A stretch of DNA of 64,000 nt from DATKPE01 sp035524335 (GCA_035524335.1 DATKPE010000061.1:62001-126000); one strand, 5' to 3'; counted from the first letter of the stretch, positions 19,201 through 27,301 are shown. The notes: generated by a model from the sequence alone, not told the origin. Translations and numbers: made by a program.

Positions 19201-19419
19201 CGAGCTGACGCCCCGTTCGATGAAGACGGTCACAGACTGCTCCATGTCGAGCGGCCCGGCGCCGGAGTAGTAGGTAATCGTACTCACAACGGGAACGCTG
19301 ATGTTGGGGAGGAGATCGACCGGCAGCTGCCGGAACGAAACGAATCCGAGGACAAGAATCGTCAGCGCGAACAGAAACGTCGAAATTGGATAGCGAAGAG
19401 CTAGTCGTGTCAGCCACAT
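16255..19419 (-). CDS. RND efflux permease, AcrB/HAE1 family (operon 2)
   Basis: 1054 residues with the usual two TM/porter halves. The N-terminal helix (YPISTFLFALTILVLGFVSF) is followed by the porter segment DLLPNISVPVVS. The TM4 proton relay is LAVGRLVDDSIVELEAISRH. The stretch ADVQVSREDNLPE in the second porter domain is typical. The gene follows its adaptor by 18 bp and overlaps tolC by four bases. The substrate is not readable from sequence. Confidence 0.96.
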   Translation of the reverse strand: MWLTRLALRYPISTFLFALTILVLGFVSFRQLPVDLLPNISVPVVSTITYYSGAGPLDMEQSVTVFIERGVSSVNDVDYVQSSTREGISQVRINFNWNANLDVGLVDVVQRVNRIFTQLPTGVTQPIALRFDITQLPVCNLAVSGNIDPRDLYDLGLNVIEPQIEHVSGVASAQVLGGRIREIHVTLDRTRLQALQLPVMDVFNAVANSNLILPSGDLKTGKLDYTLQTESRFNVVKPMGDIVIKTVRGIPIRVRDVGHVDDSYQEETEIIRVNGKPGLTLRVQKLAGANTVDVVDNVLHALPKLTGIPPGVKITLSFDQSLYIRQTISGLQREAFLGAVLAMAVILLFLRNVRGTLIIIVAIPLSILITFIWFRFGGVTLNIMTFGGLALAVGRLVDDSIVELEAISRHYNHPRPNESRLQQTLAAAKEVAAPIFVSTLTTVIVFLPIVFLTGIAKLLFIPLTITITVALFGSFFVSRSVTPLMCLNYLPPEKALDRGSQKLPDRIRVWAHDTLDKIDAVYRRWLQWTLSHRRMVITLIVVFALASLVLFKFIGTEFFPDQDEGQFMITVKLPVGTRVEVTDQYMRQIEEILRQDVPEIQAVISDAGVPPTRSANFFSRNTGSHSANIQVALVPPDQRKRSIFDIITALRPRLAKVPGASMFISPSGFLRFLLNFGTSAPVDVEIRGFDLTDGAKLARRVNDIVRGIPGATDVQVSREDNLPELFVHIDRDKAGTLGINVAQIANTINTCINGAVASLYTDPVTGNQYNILVRLDENNRSNIDDLRNLVVSNAGTDPVLLGNLASIFKTNAPVQIDRKYQQRLIEITANVAPGYDLGGIATALHERLDTLSLPPGFEIKLTGNIEQQQKAFLDLLLAFGLAILLVYVVMASQFQSLIDPFIIMFTVPLGIVGVLWALFLSRTTLSVTSFQGVIVMVGIVVSNGILLVDYTNHLRMRGIELKEAIERAGVTRLKPILMTSLATVLGLIPMAIGLGGESTQAPLAVAVIGGLTVSTALTLFFIPTLYIIFEQKFKRELREIDPSEEKILSGEIDE

Positions 19420-19437
19420 AACGAAAGATCCGTGAAA

Positions 19438-20487
19438 TTATTGTTGGATTTGAACGGTTCCGCCGTCTTTGACAAACTGCTGACCCACGGTAACCACACG
19501 ATCCCCGGGATGCAGACCGCTCACGATCTGCGTCCGCCCGTTCTTTTCAACCCCGGGCACCACTGTAATTCTGTGCGCCACGTTTCCCTGTACCGTATAG
19601 ACGCATAATCCCTGTTCATCCTTCAGGATCGAGATCGTCGGGAGAGTCAGGCCGTTCGCGAGCTCGGCAACGATGAGCTGGACATTCGCGTACATTCCCG
19701 GCTTGAGAAGAGCGCCGGGATTCGGAATGTCGATCTGCACGTCCATTGTTCTGCTGGTGAGATCGACGGCCTGGCTGAGCCGTGTCACAACGCCGTCGAA
19801 GGTCTTGCCGGGGTACGCATCGACCGAAATGATCGCTTTTTTGCCCTTCGTGACCCGCGGGAGGTCCTTTTCCTGTATCGGAATGATCATTTTCATCGAG
19901 TTCATATCCATCAGCGTGTACAGGAGCGTATTGTCGGACGTGACGTTGGCTCCCTGGTCGAGATAGCGTTTCGTGATGATACCGCTGAAGGGGGCCGTGA
20001 TATAGGCGTATCCGAGGCGCGTCCGGGCCGTCTCATACGCCGCCCTGGCAACCTTCATCGCCGCTTCGGCATTATCGAGATCCTGGCGGGCAATCAGGTT
20101 CTGACCGATGAGTTCCTTGTTCCGTTCGTAGGCCAGCCGGTTGTTCTCGTACGTCGCAGAGGTCTGCTGAAGCTGCTGGACAAGCTCCGTCGTATCGATC
20201 AGCGCGAGCAGTTCGCCCTCTTTCACCTGCGTTCCGATGTCGACGTAGATCTTTTCCAGATTGCCGCTCACCTTGGAGTAGATGCTCGCCTGCTGGATCG
20301 GGAGGATATCGCCCGTGTAGGACAGTTCGTCGTATACCGTCTCCTGTCGCGGGGGTTCACAGCGGACAAGCGGGGCGCTCTGACGGCGCTGATCGGAGGA
20401 GGCGTTTCCCTGCAGAATCCTGACAAGCAGAATCAGTGCAAACACCAGGACGATGCCGGCGACAATGTACCACTTTTTATTCTTCAT
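19438..20487 (-). CDS. RND periplasmic adaptor (membrane fusion protein), operon 2
   Basis: 349 residues. An N-terminal hydrophobic anchor (IVAGIVLVFALILLVRIL) is followed by lipoyl half one (SGNLEKIYVDIGTQVKEGEL), a coiled-coil hairpin (ELVQQLQQTSATYENNRLAYERN), lipoyl half two (YAYITAPFSGIITKRYLDQG), a barrel and a membrane-proximal domain. It lies 28 bp behind tetR 2 and 18 bp before the permease. Confidence 0.94.
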   Translation of the reverse strand: MKNKKWYIVAGIVLVFALILLVRILQGNASSDQRRQSAPLVRCEPPRQETVYDELSYTGDILPIQQASIYSKVSGNLEKIYVDIGTQVKEGELLALIDTTELVQQLQQTSATYENNRLAYERNKELIGQNLIARQDLDNAEAAMKVARAAYETARTRLGYAYITAPFSGIITKRYLDQGANVTSDNTLLYTLMDMNSMKMIIPIQEKDLPRVTKGKKAIISVDAYPGKTFDGVVTRLSQAVDLTSRTMDVQIDIPNPGALLKPGMYANVQLIVAELANGLTLPTISILKDEQGLCVYTVQGNVAHRITVVPGVEKNGRTQIVSGLHPGDRVVTVGQQFVKDGGTVQIQQ

Positions 20488-20515
20488 AAACTTCTCTGAT
20501 CGTATGAGTGATCGG

Positions 20516-21160
20516 TTACTGTGAAGCGCATGTGGACGACTTCAGGCCGTTGAGAATGAGGTCCGTCACGAACAGCGCTTCCTGTTTCAGCTGTTGAAAT
20601 TTTTCCGGATCGACGCGGGGTCCTTCGATGGAGCGGAGGAAATGGCACCGGAGACCGCGGAGAACCTGGAGAAGTGCATACGATATGCGTTCAACCGGTG
20701 TGACCGTAAAATCGCCCGCATCCATCCCCCCTTTGAGGAAATGGCCGATGATGGCCTGTTCCTCGTCTGCAAACCGCTGGTATGTCTCCTGAAGAAACGG
20801 CTTCACCGTATGCCAGTTCCGAAAATCGGCGATGTTCAGGTTGGTCATGTTGTAGAAATTGTCCATCTTCATCGCAACATAATGCCGTATCTTTTTCGCG
20901 GCGGAACCCTTTTTCGCTGCGGCATCCTCGAGGGAGCAGATAAACTGCCGGTGTTCATTTTCCAGAACCGCCTGGAACAGTTCCTCCTTCGTCGGGAAAT
21001 AATAATAGAGCGTCGCCTTTCCCATTCCGATCTCGGCCGCGATATCATTCATCGTGACTTTGGAAAAACCGAAATGGCCGAACTGCCGGAGGGCAGATTC
21101 GAGAATCTGCTTCCGGGTCGAATGATCCCCCGTATGATGGCCGGCTGAAGCTTTGGACAT
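20516..21160 (-). CDS. TetR-family regulator heading RND operon 2
   Basis: 214 residues from the ATG at 21158-21160. The HTH is ILESALRQFGHFGFSKVTMNDIAAEIGMGKATLYYYFPTKEE (about residues 19-60), and a larger helical ligand domain follows. The frame is open to a TTG at 21190, but that codon lies inside the -10 element of a near-consensus promoter, upstream of the expected start point near 21183, so the ATG must be used. A 21-bp inverted repeat sits over the start point, fitting autorepression of the whole tetR-mfp-rnd-tolC operon. Confidence 0.93.
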   Translation of the reverse strand: MSKASAGHHTGDHSTRKQILESALRQFGHFGFSKVTMNDIAAEIGMGKATLYYYFPTKEELFQAVLENEHRQFICSLEDAAAKKGSAAKKIRHYVAMKMDNFYNMTNLNIADFRNWHTVKPFLQETYQRFADEEQAIIGHFLKGGMDAGDFTVTPVERISYALLQVLRGLRCHFLRSIEGPRVDPEKFQQLKQEALFVTDLILNGLKSSTCASQ

Positions 21161-21170
21161 GGGTTCGACT

Positions 21171-21191
21171 ATTAGACCATAAAAGTCCAAT
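21171..21191. promoter_or_regulatory. Probable TetR operator of RND operon 2
   Basis: Inverted repeat with 7-bp arms, ATTAGAC (21171-21177) and GTCCAAT (21185-21191), one mismatch, 7-bp centre. It begins at the edge of the -10 hexamer and covers the expected start point. This is classic placement for a TetR autorepressor. Confidence 0.65.
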
Positions 21192-21218
21192 TATACTAAT
21201 CCCCGGAATCAGAGTCAA
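21190..21218 (-). promoter_or_regulatory. Near-consensus sigma-70 promoter of RND operon 2
   Basis: On the minus strand TTGACT (21213-21218), 17 bp, TATAAT (21190-21195): five of six and six of six consensus bases. The leader to the tetR ATG would be about 23 bases. Confidence 0.8.
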
Positions 21219-21347
21219 ACCTTCACCATCCTCCCCGCAGGGCCGGTCTCCGGCACCATCCCCGCCCCGAGAACATTTCCGTTACCGCCGGAAATTTGGT
21301 ATATTTACCGATCAGTTGTACGGGTTCTTTATCACACGGAGAGCGTC

Positions 21348-21773
21348 ATGTACGACATACTTGTTCAGCAGATCAAAGGCGAGGTGACACGCCTCGGGGT
21401 AAGGGAACTGACCACCCCGGGGGAAGTCGACAGAACTCTGACCCAACAGCCGGGGACCTGTCTCCTGTTCGTCAATTCGGTCTGCGGATGCGCAGGGGGC
21501 ATTGCCCGGCCGGCGCTTGCGCTGGCACTCCGCCATTCCGTCCGGCCCGACGTGGTGGCGACGGTCTTCGCAAGCGGCGACAGGGAAGCGACGCAGAGAG
21601 CCCGGAGCTACCTGACGAACATGCCTCCCTCGTCTCCGTCCTTCGCCCTGCTGAAGAACGGCAAACTTGTCGAGATGATTCACCGGTCCGACATTGAACT
21701 TCTGGATCCCGCTGAACTTGCGGTGCTCCTGACCGCGATGTTCGACCGGCACTGCGCCGGCACGGCTTCGTAG
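21348..21773 (+). CDS. Bacilliredoxin, BrxA/BrxB family
   Basis: 141 residues with the family CxC active site in FVNSVCGCAGG (Cys46 and Cys48) and the ARP segment after it. Bacilliredoxins of Firmicutes remove bacillithiol from mixed disulfides. The fold is thioredoxin-like, and the family also occurs in Bacteroidota and relatives. The late motif MPPSSPSFALLKNGKLVEMIHRSDIE matches the family. The ATG has CGGAG nine bases upstream. It is a single gene; a promoter candidate with TATATT at 21300-21305 lies upstream. Whether this organism uses bacillithiol is not shown by the window. Confidence 0.93.
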   Translation: MYDILVQQIKGEVTRLGVRELTTPGEVDRTLTQQPGTCLLFVNSVCGCAGGIARPALALALRHSVRPDVVATVFASGDREATQRARSYLTNMPPSSPSFALLKNGKLVEMIHRSDIELLDPAELAVLLTAMFDRHCAGTAS

Positions 21774-21795
21774 AAGGCCGGCTCTCCGGTAAAAT
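21767..21795 (+). promoter_or_regulatory. Candidate promoter feeding the typA leader
   Basis: TTCGTA (21767-21772), 17 bp, TAAAAT (21790-21795). A start point near 21802 would begin the transcript just before the first leader stem at 21805. The -35 match is weak. Confidence 0.4.
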
Positions 21796-21804
21796 TCATT
21801 CAGT

Positions 21805-21839
21805 TGCCCGTGTCGCCTGATGGGCCGACGCCTTGGGCA
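21805..21839 (+). promoter_or_regulatory. Possible antiterminator stem in the typA leader
   Basis: TGCCC (21805-21809) can pair with GGGCA (21835-21839), and inside it GTCG (21812-21815) with CGAC (21826-21829). This fold takes up the left arm of the terminator at 21828-21858, so the two structures exclude each other. It was seen by eye; no folding energy was computed. Confidence 0.4.
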
Positions 21840-21866
21840 GTGCATCTGCTTAAGGCGTTTTTTATT
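21828..21866 (+). terminator. Intrinsic terminator in the bacilliredoxin-typA gap (probable typA attenuator)
   Basis: ACGCCTT (21828-21834) pairs with AAGGCGT (21852-21858); the stem continues through two G-U pairs and GCAG/CTGC to a five-base loop TGCAT, about 13 pairs in all, followed by a T-run (21858-21863). Only 25 bp separate it from the typA ATG, too few for another promoter, so typA must be read through it. Confidence 0.8.
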
Positions 21867-21890
21867 CACCCCCAACCGTTTCACCGAAGA

Positions 21891-23744
21891 ATGATCTCAC
21901 AGGAAAACATACGAAACATCGCCATCATCGCACACGTTGACCACGGAAAAACAACCCTGGTCGATCACATGCTCCGCCAGACCGGCACATTCCGCGACAA
22001 CCAGGAGGTTGTGAAGCGGGTGATGGATTCCAACGAACTGGAACGCGAGCGCGGCATCACCATTCTGGCAAAGAATACGGCGGTGTTCTACAGCGATCCC
22101 GCCGGAAAACAGAAACTCAAGATCAACATCGTCGACACGCCCGGTCATTCCGATTTCGCCGGGGAAGTCGAACGAACGCTCAAAATGGTCGAAGGGGTCC
22201 TCCTCCTCGTCGACGCCGCAGAAGGCCCCCTTCCCGGAACGAAGTTCGTCCTGAAGAAATCGCTCGACCTGAACCTTCAGCCGATCGTCGTCATCAACAA
22301 GATCGACCGGAAGGATGCCCGGGCCCACGTCGTACTGGACGAGGTCTTCGAGCTCTTCCTTTCGCTCGGCGCCCACGATCACCAGCTCGACTTCCCGACC
22401 ATTTACTGCATCTCAAAACAGGGAATCGCAAAACGCGAGCTGGAGGATGAAAGTTCCGATCTCCGGCCCCTGTTCGACGCAATTGTCAGCAGGATACCCC
22501 CGCCGCGGGGCGACAGCAGTGCTCCGTTCAAGATGCTCGTCACGACGATCGACTACAATGATTACCTGGGCCGCCTCGGCATCGGAAAGATAGAACAGGG
22601 CACCATCCGGCTCGGCGCCCCGATGAAGGTGGTCCACCGCGACACGTCGGTTGAAGACGCCCGGGTTTCGAAAATCTATACATTTGAAGGGCTGAAGCGG
22701 ATCGAGATCAGCACCGGCGAGGTCGGGGATATCATCGCCATCGCCGGAATGGAGGATGTCGACATCGGCGAAACCATCGCCGATGCGGCCGATCCCACGC
22801 CCCTCCGGTTCGTGACCATCGAAGAACCGACCATGTCGATGAATTTCGTGGTCAATAATTCCCCATTTGCCGGACAGGAAGGGCGATACGTCACCACCCG
22901 CAATCTGGGCGAACGCCTCGCGCGCGAACTGCGCTCCAATGTGAGCCTTCGCGTCGAGCTCACCGACAGCCCCGACGTGTTCAAGGTAAGCGGGCGCGGC
23001 GAACTGCATCTGGGCATCCTGATCGAGACGATGCGGCGTGAAGGGTACGAATTTCAGGTCTCCGCTCCCGAGGTCATCTACAAACGCATCGACGACGTTC
23101 TGTGCGAACCGATGGAACATGTCATCATCGACGTCCCGGACGAGTTCTCGGGAGCGGTCATCCAGAACCTCGGGCGCCGGCGCGGCATCATGAAGAATAT
23201 GCTCCCCTCCCAGGGCAACACGCGGCTTGAATTCATCGTCCCGGCCCGCGGCCTGCTCGGCTTCCGGTCGGAGTTCATGACCGAGACAAAGGGTACCGGC
23301 ATCCTCCACCACAATTTCCACGGCTACGAGCCCTACAAGGGCGATCTTTCCACGCGCAACAAAGGCGCCGTCATCCAGCTGGAGGACGGATCCGCAACAG
23401 GCTACGCGATGTGGAAACTCCAGGAACGGATGACCTTCTTCATCGAACCCGGGACCCGCGTCTACAAGGGAATGATCGTCGGCGAAAACGCGCGCGAGGA
23501 GGATATCATCGTCAATGTCTGTAAAACCAAACAGCTCACCAATATGCGCGCCAGCGGCGCGGATGAGGCGATCCGCCTCGAACCTCCCCGCATCCATTCG
23601 CTGGAACAGGCAATCGAATGGATCGCGGACGATGAATACATCGAGGTGACCCCCAAGTCGCTCCGCCTCCGGAAACGCTACCTCGACCACAATGAGCGCC
23701 TGCGCATGTCGAAAAGCAAGACACTCGCCCTCGACGAGGAGTGA
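21891..23744 (+). CDS. typA: TypA/BipA ribosome-associated GTPase
   Basis: 617 residues from the ATG at 21891; the longer open frame starts inside the leader terminator. Domain order matches TypA: GTPase (AHVDHGKTTL, DTPGHSDF, NKIDR), domain II, two EF-G-like folds, and the TypA-specific C-terminal domain (RGLLGFRSEFMTETKGTG, then NVCKTKQLTNMRA). TypA binds ribosomes and assists ribosome assembly at low temperature and stress translation. No clear Shine-Dalgarno precedes the ATG. The upstream terminator suggests control by attenuation. Confidence 0.97.
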   Translation: MISQENIRNIAIIAHVDHGKTTLVDHMLRQTGTFRDNQEVVKRVMDSNELERERGITILAKNTAVFYSDPAGKQKLKINIVDTPGHSDFAGEVERTLKMVEGVLLLVDAAEGPLPGTKFVLKKSLDLNLQPIVVINKIDRKDARAHVVLDEVFELFLSLGAHDHQLDFPTIYCISKQGIAKRELEDESSDLRPLFDAIVSRIPPPRGDSSAPFKMLVTTIDYNDYLGRLGIGKIEQGTIRLGAPMKVVHRDTSVEDARVSKIYTFEGLKRIEISTGEVGDIIAIAGMEDVDIGETIADAADPTPLRFVTIEEPTMSMNFVVNNSPFAGQEGRYVTTRNLGERLARELRSNVSLRVELTDSPDVFKVSGRGELHLGILIETMRREGYEFQVSAPEVIYKRIDDVLCEPMEHVIIDVPDEFSGAVIQNLGRRRGIMKNMLPSQGNTRLEFIVPARGLLGFRSEFMTETKGTGILHHNFHGYEPYKGDLSTRNKGAVIQLEDGSATGYAMWKLQERMTFFIEPGTRVYKGMIVGENAREEDIIVNVCKTKQLTNMRASGADEAIRLEPPRIHSLEQAIEWIADDEYIEVTPKSLRLRKRYLDHNERLRMSKSKTLALDEE

Positions 23745-23761
23745 TCTCCCCCTTCCGCGCC

Positions 23762-24937
23762 ATGTTTTCGGAAAGAACAAACTGGCAGAGAAGTCCCAAC
23801 GCACTCAGTCTCCTCTCGGATCGTCTCCGGGGAAGCGGCAGACAGATCCTGGATCTGACATCCTCCAATCCGACGGAGCTCGGCTTCCCCTACCCCGCCG
23901 AGCAGATCGCCTCCGCCCTCTCATCACATTCCAGCCTGCGTTACCGTCCGGAAGCCCGCGGACTGCTCTCGGCGCGCGAAACCGTCGTACGCACCTATGC
24001 GGAACAACAGACCCCGATCGGGATGGATGACGTTTTCCTGACCGCCAGCACAAGTGAGGCTTATACGCTCATCATGAAGCTCCTCTGCAATCCGGGCGAG
24101 GAGCTCCTGGTGCCCAAACCGTCCTACCCCCTTTTCGAATTCATCGCCCGGATCTGCGACGTCTCCCTCCGGCCGTACCGCCTTCTGTACGACGGGTCGT
24201 GGCATATCGATTTTGCCTCACTGCAGGAAGCCGTCTCTCCTGCAACGCGCGGCATCATCGTTGTCCAGCCCCATAACCCGACGGGACATTATCTTTCAGC
24301 GGACGAGCATGCCATCCTCGACCGCATCGCGGCGGATCGGAATCTCCCGGTCATCTGTGACGAGGTATTCATCGATTATTCCTTCCCGGGTGCCCAGGCG
24401 CCCGCCAGCACCGCCGGAAGAGAGGCGACTCTCACCTTTACGCTGAACGGCCTGTCAAAACTGGCGGCTCTTCCGCAGATGAAGCTCGGCTGGATCGTCC
24501 TTTCGGGTCCGCGCGGCGCGCGGCAGGAAGCCGCAGAGCGGCTGGAGATCCTCTGCGATACCTATCTCTCGGTGAACACACCGGTTCAGCTCGCTCTCGC
24601 CGGGCTGTTGGAGGCGGGCGGTGTTGTACGTCAGGCAATACGTGAACGAACGGCGGGCAATTACGGGCAGATGGCGGGGCGTTTTTCCGGGGATTCTCCA
24701 TGCACGGCTCTTGCCTGCAGTGCCGGATGGTACGGCATGCTGCGGCTTCCGAATATCAGGAATGACGAAGAGTGGGCGGTGCAGATTCTCGAACAGGCCG
24801 CTGTGGCGGTGTTTCCCGGTTATTTCTTCGAGGCCGGGCACGATCAGCTGATCGTCGTCAGTCTTCTCCCCCCGCCCGGTCAGTTCGCGGAAGCCGTCGG
24901 GCGGATCGACGACCTCGTCCGGCGGTCACTTTCCTAG
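23762..24937 (+). CDS. Class I/II aminotransferase (PLP)
   Basis: 391 residues of a fold-type I PLP enzyme. Cofactor residues are visible: Asn172 in QPHNPTG, Asp200 in CDEVFIDYSF, the Schiff-base Lys233 in NGLSKLAALPQMKLGW, and an Arg near the C-terminus for substrate carboxylate. The N-terminus MFSERTNWQRSPNALS is the usual opening of this subgroup, so I use the ATG at 23762. A GTG at 23741 overlapping the typA stop is the other option. It probably forms a transcript with typA. The exact amino donor is unknown. The last 12 bases overlap the convergent DUF2461 gene. Confidence 0.88.
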   Translation: MFSERTNWQRSPNALSLLSDRLRGSGRQILDLTSSNPTELGFPYPAEQIASALSSHSSLRYRPEARGLLSARETVVRTYAEQQTPIGMDDVFLTASTSEAYTLIMKLLCNPGEELLVPKPSYPLFEFIARICDVSLRPYRLLYDGSWHIDFASLQEAVSPATRGIIVVQPHNPTGHYLSADEHAILDRIAADRNLPVICDEVFIDYSFPGAQAPASTAGREATLTFTLNGLSKLAALPQMKLGWIVLSGPRGARQEAAERLEILCDTYLSVNTPVQLALAGLLEAGGVVRQAIRERTAGNYGQMAGRFSGDSPCTALACSAGWYGMLRLPNIRNDEEWAVQILEQAAVAVFPGYFFEAGHDQLIVVSLLPPPGQFAEAVGRIDDLVRRSLS

Positions 24938-25636
24938 TGCGCTGTTCAGAAACCGGATCAGCGGTGCGAGCTCCCCGTAGAGGGAGGCGACGGCATCGGG
25001 AAATTTTCTCCGGAAACATGTCTCCAGGCTCCATTCGACGCCCGTGAAGAACTGCTTGAATTTCAACCATTCCACCATGGGGTGATCCGGAGCGTACCCC
25101 AGCGGCGCCCGCTGAAGCTTTTCTCCCTCGAGGGTACCGAAGGTTTTCACAAAGGATTTGTCCCGGACGATCGCGAGGAATTCCTCCGGCCGGGTGGCGA
25201 TGGCTCTCCGGAGCTTTTTCAACTGCGGCCCGTCCGGCATGTAAATTCCTCCCCCCGCATAAACGCCGTCAGGTTCGATGTGAAGATAAAATCCGGCGCT
25301 CTCCTCCCAGTGACCGCGGAGATGAAAGACCGCCGCAACGTGTGTTTTGTACGGCAGTTTGTTCTTGCTGAAACGGGTATCGCGGTAAATCCGGAAGATA
25401 TTCTTCTTCGGATTGATTTCGATCTCAGGAACGATTCCCGAGAGCGGACCTTTGAGCGCCGCAATCAGGGAGAGCATGGGCAGTTTAACCTGTTCCTCGT
25501 ACCGGAGCTTGTTCGCCGCAAACCACTCCCTGTTGTTGTTCTTCTTCAACTGCCGGAGGAAGGCGATGCCTTCTTCCGGAAACCCTTCGAACGGCGGAAA
25601 AAATTCTTCATCCAGAAATTTCTGCCCTTTGCTCAT
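24926..25636 (-). CDS. DUF2461 (TIGR02453) family protein
   Basis: 236 residues matching the DUF2461 pattern: FLRQLKKNNNREWFAANKLRYEE at the N-terminus, then RIYRDTRFSKNKLPYKTHV and GFYLHIEPDGVYAGGGIYMPD. The function of the family is unknown. It overlaps murQ by four bases (ATGA), so it is translated with it. The pairing might point to a cell-wall or sugar-related task, but that is inference. Confidence 0.92.
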   Translation of the reverse strand: MSKGQKFLDEEFFPPFEGFPEEGIAFLRQLKKNNNREWFAANKLRYEEQVKLPMLSLIAALKGPLSGIVPEIEINPKKNIFRIYRDTRFSKNKLPYKTHVAAVFHLRGHWEESAGFYLHIEPDGVYAGGGIYMPDGPQLKKLRRAIATRPEEFLAIVRDKSFVKTFGTLEGEKLQRAPLGYAPDHPMVEWLKFKQFFTGVEWSLETCFRRKFPDAVASLYGELAPLIRFLNSALGK

Positions 25637-26580
25637 CGTCTCTTTCCCGAAGCCTTTCTGATAAAACCGTTTGCCTTCCTGAGCCTTTTTTCTGCCGCCT
25701 CCGCCGAAATTCCGAGCTGCAACGCGACAATTGCCGTTTTTGCCTTCCCCCCGGCCGTTTTCAGCGCAGCCTCCGCCTCCGCGTATCCCGCGCCGGAGGC
25801 AAGCATGACAATCCGCTTTGCGCGCTCCTCCAGTTTTCGGCTCTTCATCTGAAGATCGACCATCATGTTTTCATAGACTTTTCCGAGCCTGATCATCGAA
25901 GCGGTGGTGATCATGTTCAGCGCCATTTTTTGAGCAGTGCCCGCCTTCATCCTGGTCGATCCCATGATCACCTCCGGCCCCACTTCAATGCAGACCGGAA
26001 CGTCGATCGACCGGCGAATGTCGGCGAAGGAGGCGTTTCTCAGAACGGACTTCGGATTCGTCGTGATGAACAGAGTCGTCGCTCCCCGTCGCTTCGCCTC
26101 ACGGACGGCCCCCGCGACAAACGGCGTCCGGAAACTTGCGGCGATACCGCAGACCACATCCTTCCGGGAGATCCGATGCCTGCGGATCTGCCGCATTCCT
26201 TCCGCATACCTGTCCTCCACCCCCTCCATCGAACGGAATACCGCATTTTTCCCGCCGGCGATGATCGCCTGGATCATGCCGGGATCCGTCCCAAATGTGG
26301 GGGGGCATTCGGATGCATCGAGGACGCCCAGTCTTCCGCTGGTTCCCGCGCCGACATAGAACAGCCGGCCCCCCTGCCGGAGCGCACGGACGACCGCTTC
26401 AACAGCCCGGGCGATCGAGGGCAGTTCCCTCCGTACCGCCCGCGGAACCGTCATATCCTCCCGGTTGATGATCCCGAGAATGCGCCGCACCGGAAGCAGA
26501 TCGATCGATCTGCTCCGGGGGTTCCGCTGTTCGGTGGCGAGCCTGCGGAGCTGATCAAACAATTTCGTTGAATCTTTCAT
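25633..26580 (-). CDS. murQ: N-acetylmuramic acid 6-phosphate etherase
   Basis: 315 residues of the MurQ/SIS-domain family: TEQRNPRSRSIDLL at the start, GRLFYVGAGTSGRLGVLDAS and ECPPTFGTDPGMI for the sugar-phosphate and catalytic region, then VGPEVIMGSTRMKAGTAQK and a C-terminal UBA-like helical part. It cleaves the lactyl ether of MurNAc-6-P to GlcNAc-6-P and D-lactate in peptidoglycan recycling. It is unusually basic for the family near its C-terminus. It lies four bp behind rsmG in a run of minus-strand genes. Confidence 0.94.
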   Translation of the reverse strand: MKDSTKLFDQLRRLATEQRNPRSRSIDLLPVRRILGIINREDMTVPRAVRRELPSIARAVEAVVRALRQGGRLFYVGAGTSGRLGVLDASECPPTFGTDPGMIQAIIAGGKNAVFRSMEGVEDRYAEGMRQIRRHRISRKDVVCGIAASFRTPFVAGAVREAKRRGATTLFITTNPKSVLRNASFADIRRSIDVPVCIEVGPEVIMGSTRMKAGTAQKMALNMITTASMIRLGKVYENMMVDLQMKSRKLEERAKRIVMLASGAGYAEAEAALKTAGGKAKTAIVALQLGISAEAAEKRLRKANGFIRKASGKRR

Positions 26581-26584
26581 CCCG

Positions 26585-27301
26585 TTATGGCCTAATGATA
26601 ATCATTTTTTTGTCGACAAGCTCCCCGGCCGCTTCGCCGGCATCGAATACTATCGGTACGACGTCGATGGCCGACGGCTGGTGACGGCGGCGGGCGCGTT
26701 CCGCCTCCTCCCCGATATCTCCCCCTTTCAGCAGGATAATGGATCCGGTCGGAAGAGAGATGCGCCTGCCTTCCCCCGGCGATGAGGCCGGAGACCTGCG
26801 GGGGGCCAGAAGCGGTTTTCCCCACGTAATGAGGTCCTCCATCGGAGCGACGGCCCGGGCGAAAAGATAGTCGTACGCGGCCGGAGGCTGTTTCCCGCCG
26901 GCCAGATCTTCGACCCGCGACGTGATCACCTCAACATTCGGAAGATGAAGACGGGAAACGATATCGGCAACCGCGGTCGTTTTTTTCCGGATCGAGTCGA
27001 CGAGGGTGATCCGGATCGACGGGTACAGAATTGCGATTGGAATTCCGGGGAGTCCGCCTCCCGTTCCGATATCGAGGAGAGACGTCCGCTCAACCAGTGA
27101 ATGGGAGAAGAGAAACGAAATGGAGCCGAGAAGATGGCGCGTCCATATTCTGTCGGTATCCTTCCGGGAGACAAGATTTATTTTTGCATTCCATTCGAGA
27201 AGGAGATCGGTGTAAGCCGAGAACGCGGCAAGTTCGGCATCATTCATCTGCATGCCGTTCTTGAGGCAGATTGTTCTGAATTTAAGCGCCCGTGGCGTCA
27301 A
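26585..27301 (-). CDS. rsmG: 16S rRNA (guanine527-N7)-methyltransferase
   Basis: 238 residues with the RsmG/GidB features: LLLEWNAKINLVS, RHLLGSISFLF, the SAM loop LLDIGTGGGLPGIPIAI, and FARAVAPMEDL. It methylates G527 of 16S rRNA. The TTG at 27299-27301 directly after an in-frame TAA is taken as start because the region between it and the first ATG (27253) matches the family's first helix. The ATG would give a shortened N-terminus. It follows mnmG by 63 bp, which contain a parS-like site. Confidence 0.92.
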   Translation of the reverse strand: MTPRALKFRTICLKNGMQMNDAELAAFSAYTDLLLEWNAKINLVSRKDTDRIWTRHLLGSISFLFSHSLVERTSLLDIGTGGGLPGIPIAILYPSIRITLVDSIRKKTTAVADIVSRLHLPNVEVITSRVEDLAGGKQPPAAYDYLFARAVAPMEDLITWGKPLLAPRRSPASSPGEGRRISLPTGSIILLKGGDIGEEAERARRRHQPSAIDVVPIVFDAGEAAGELVDKKMIIIRP

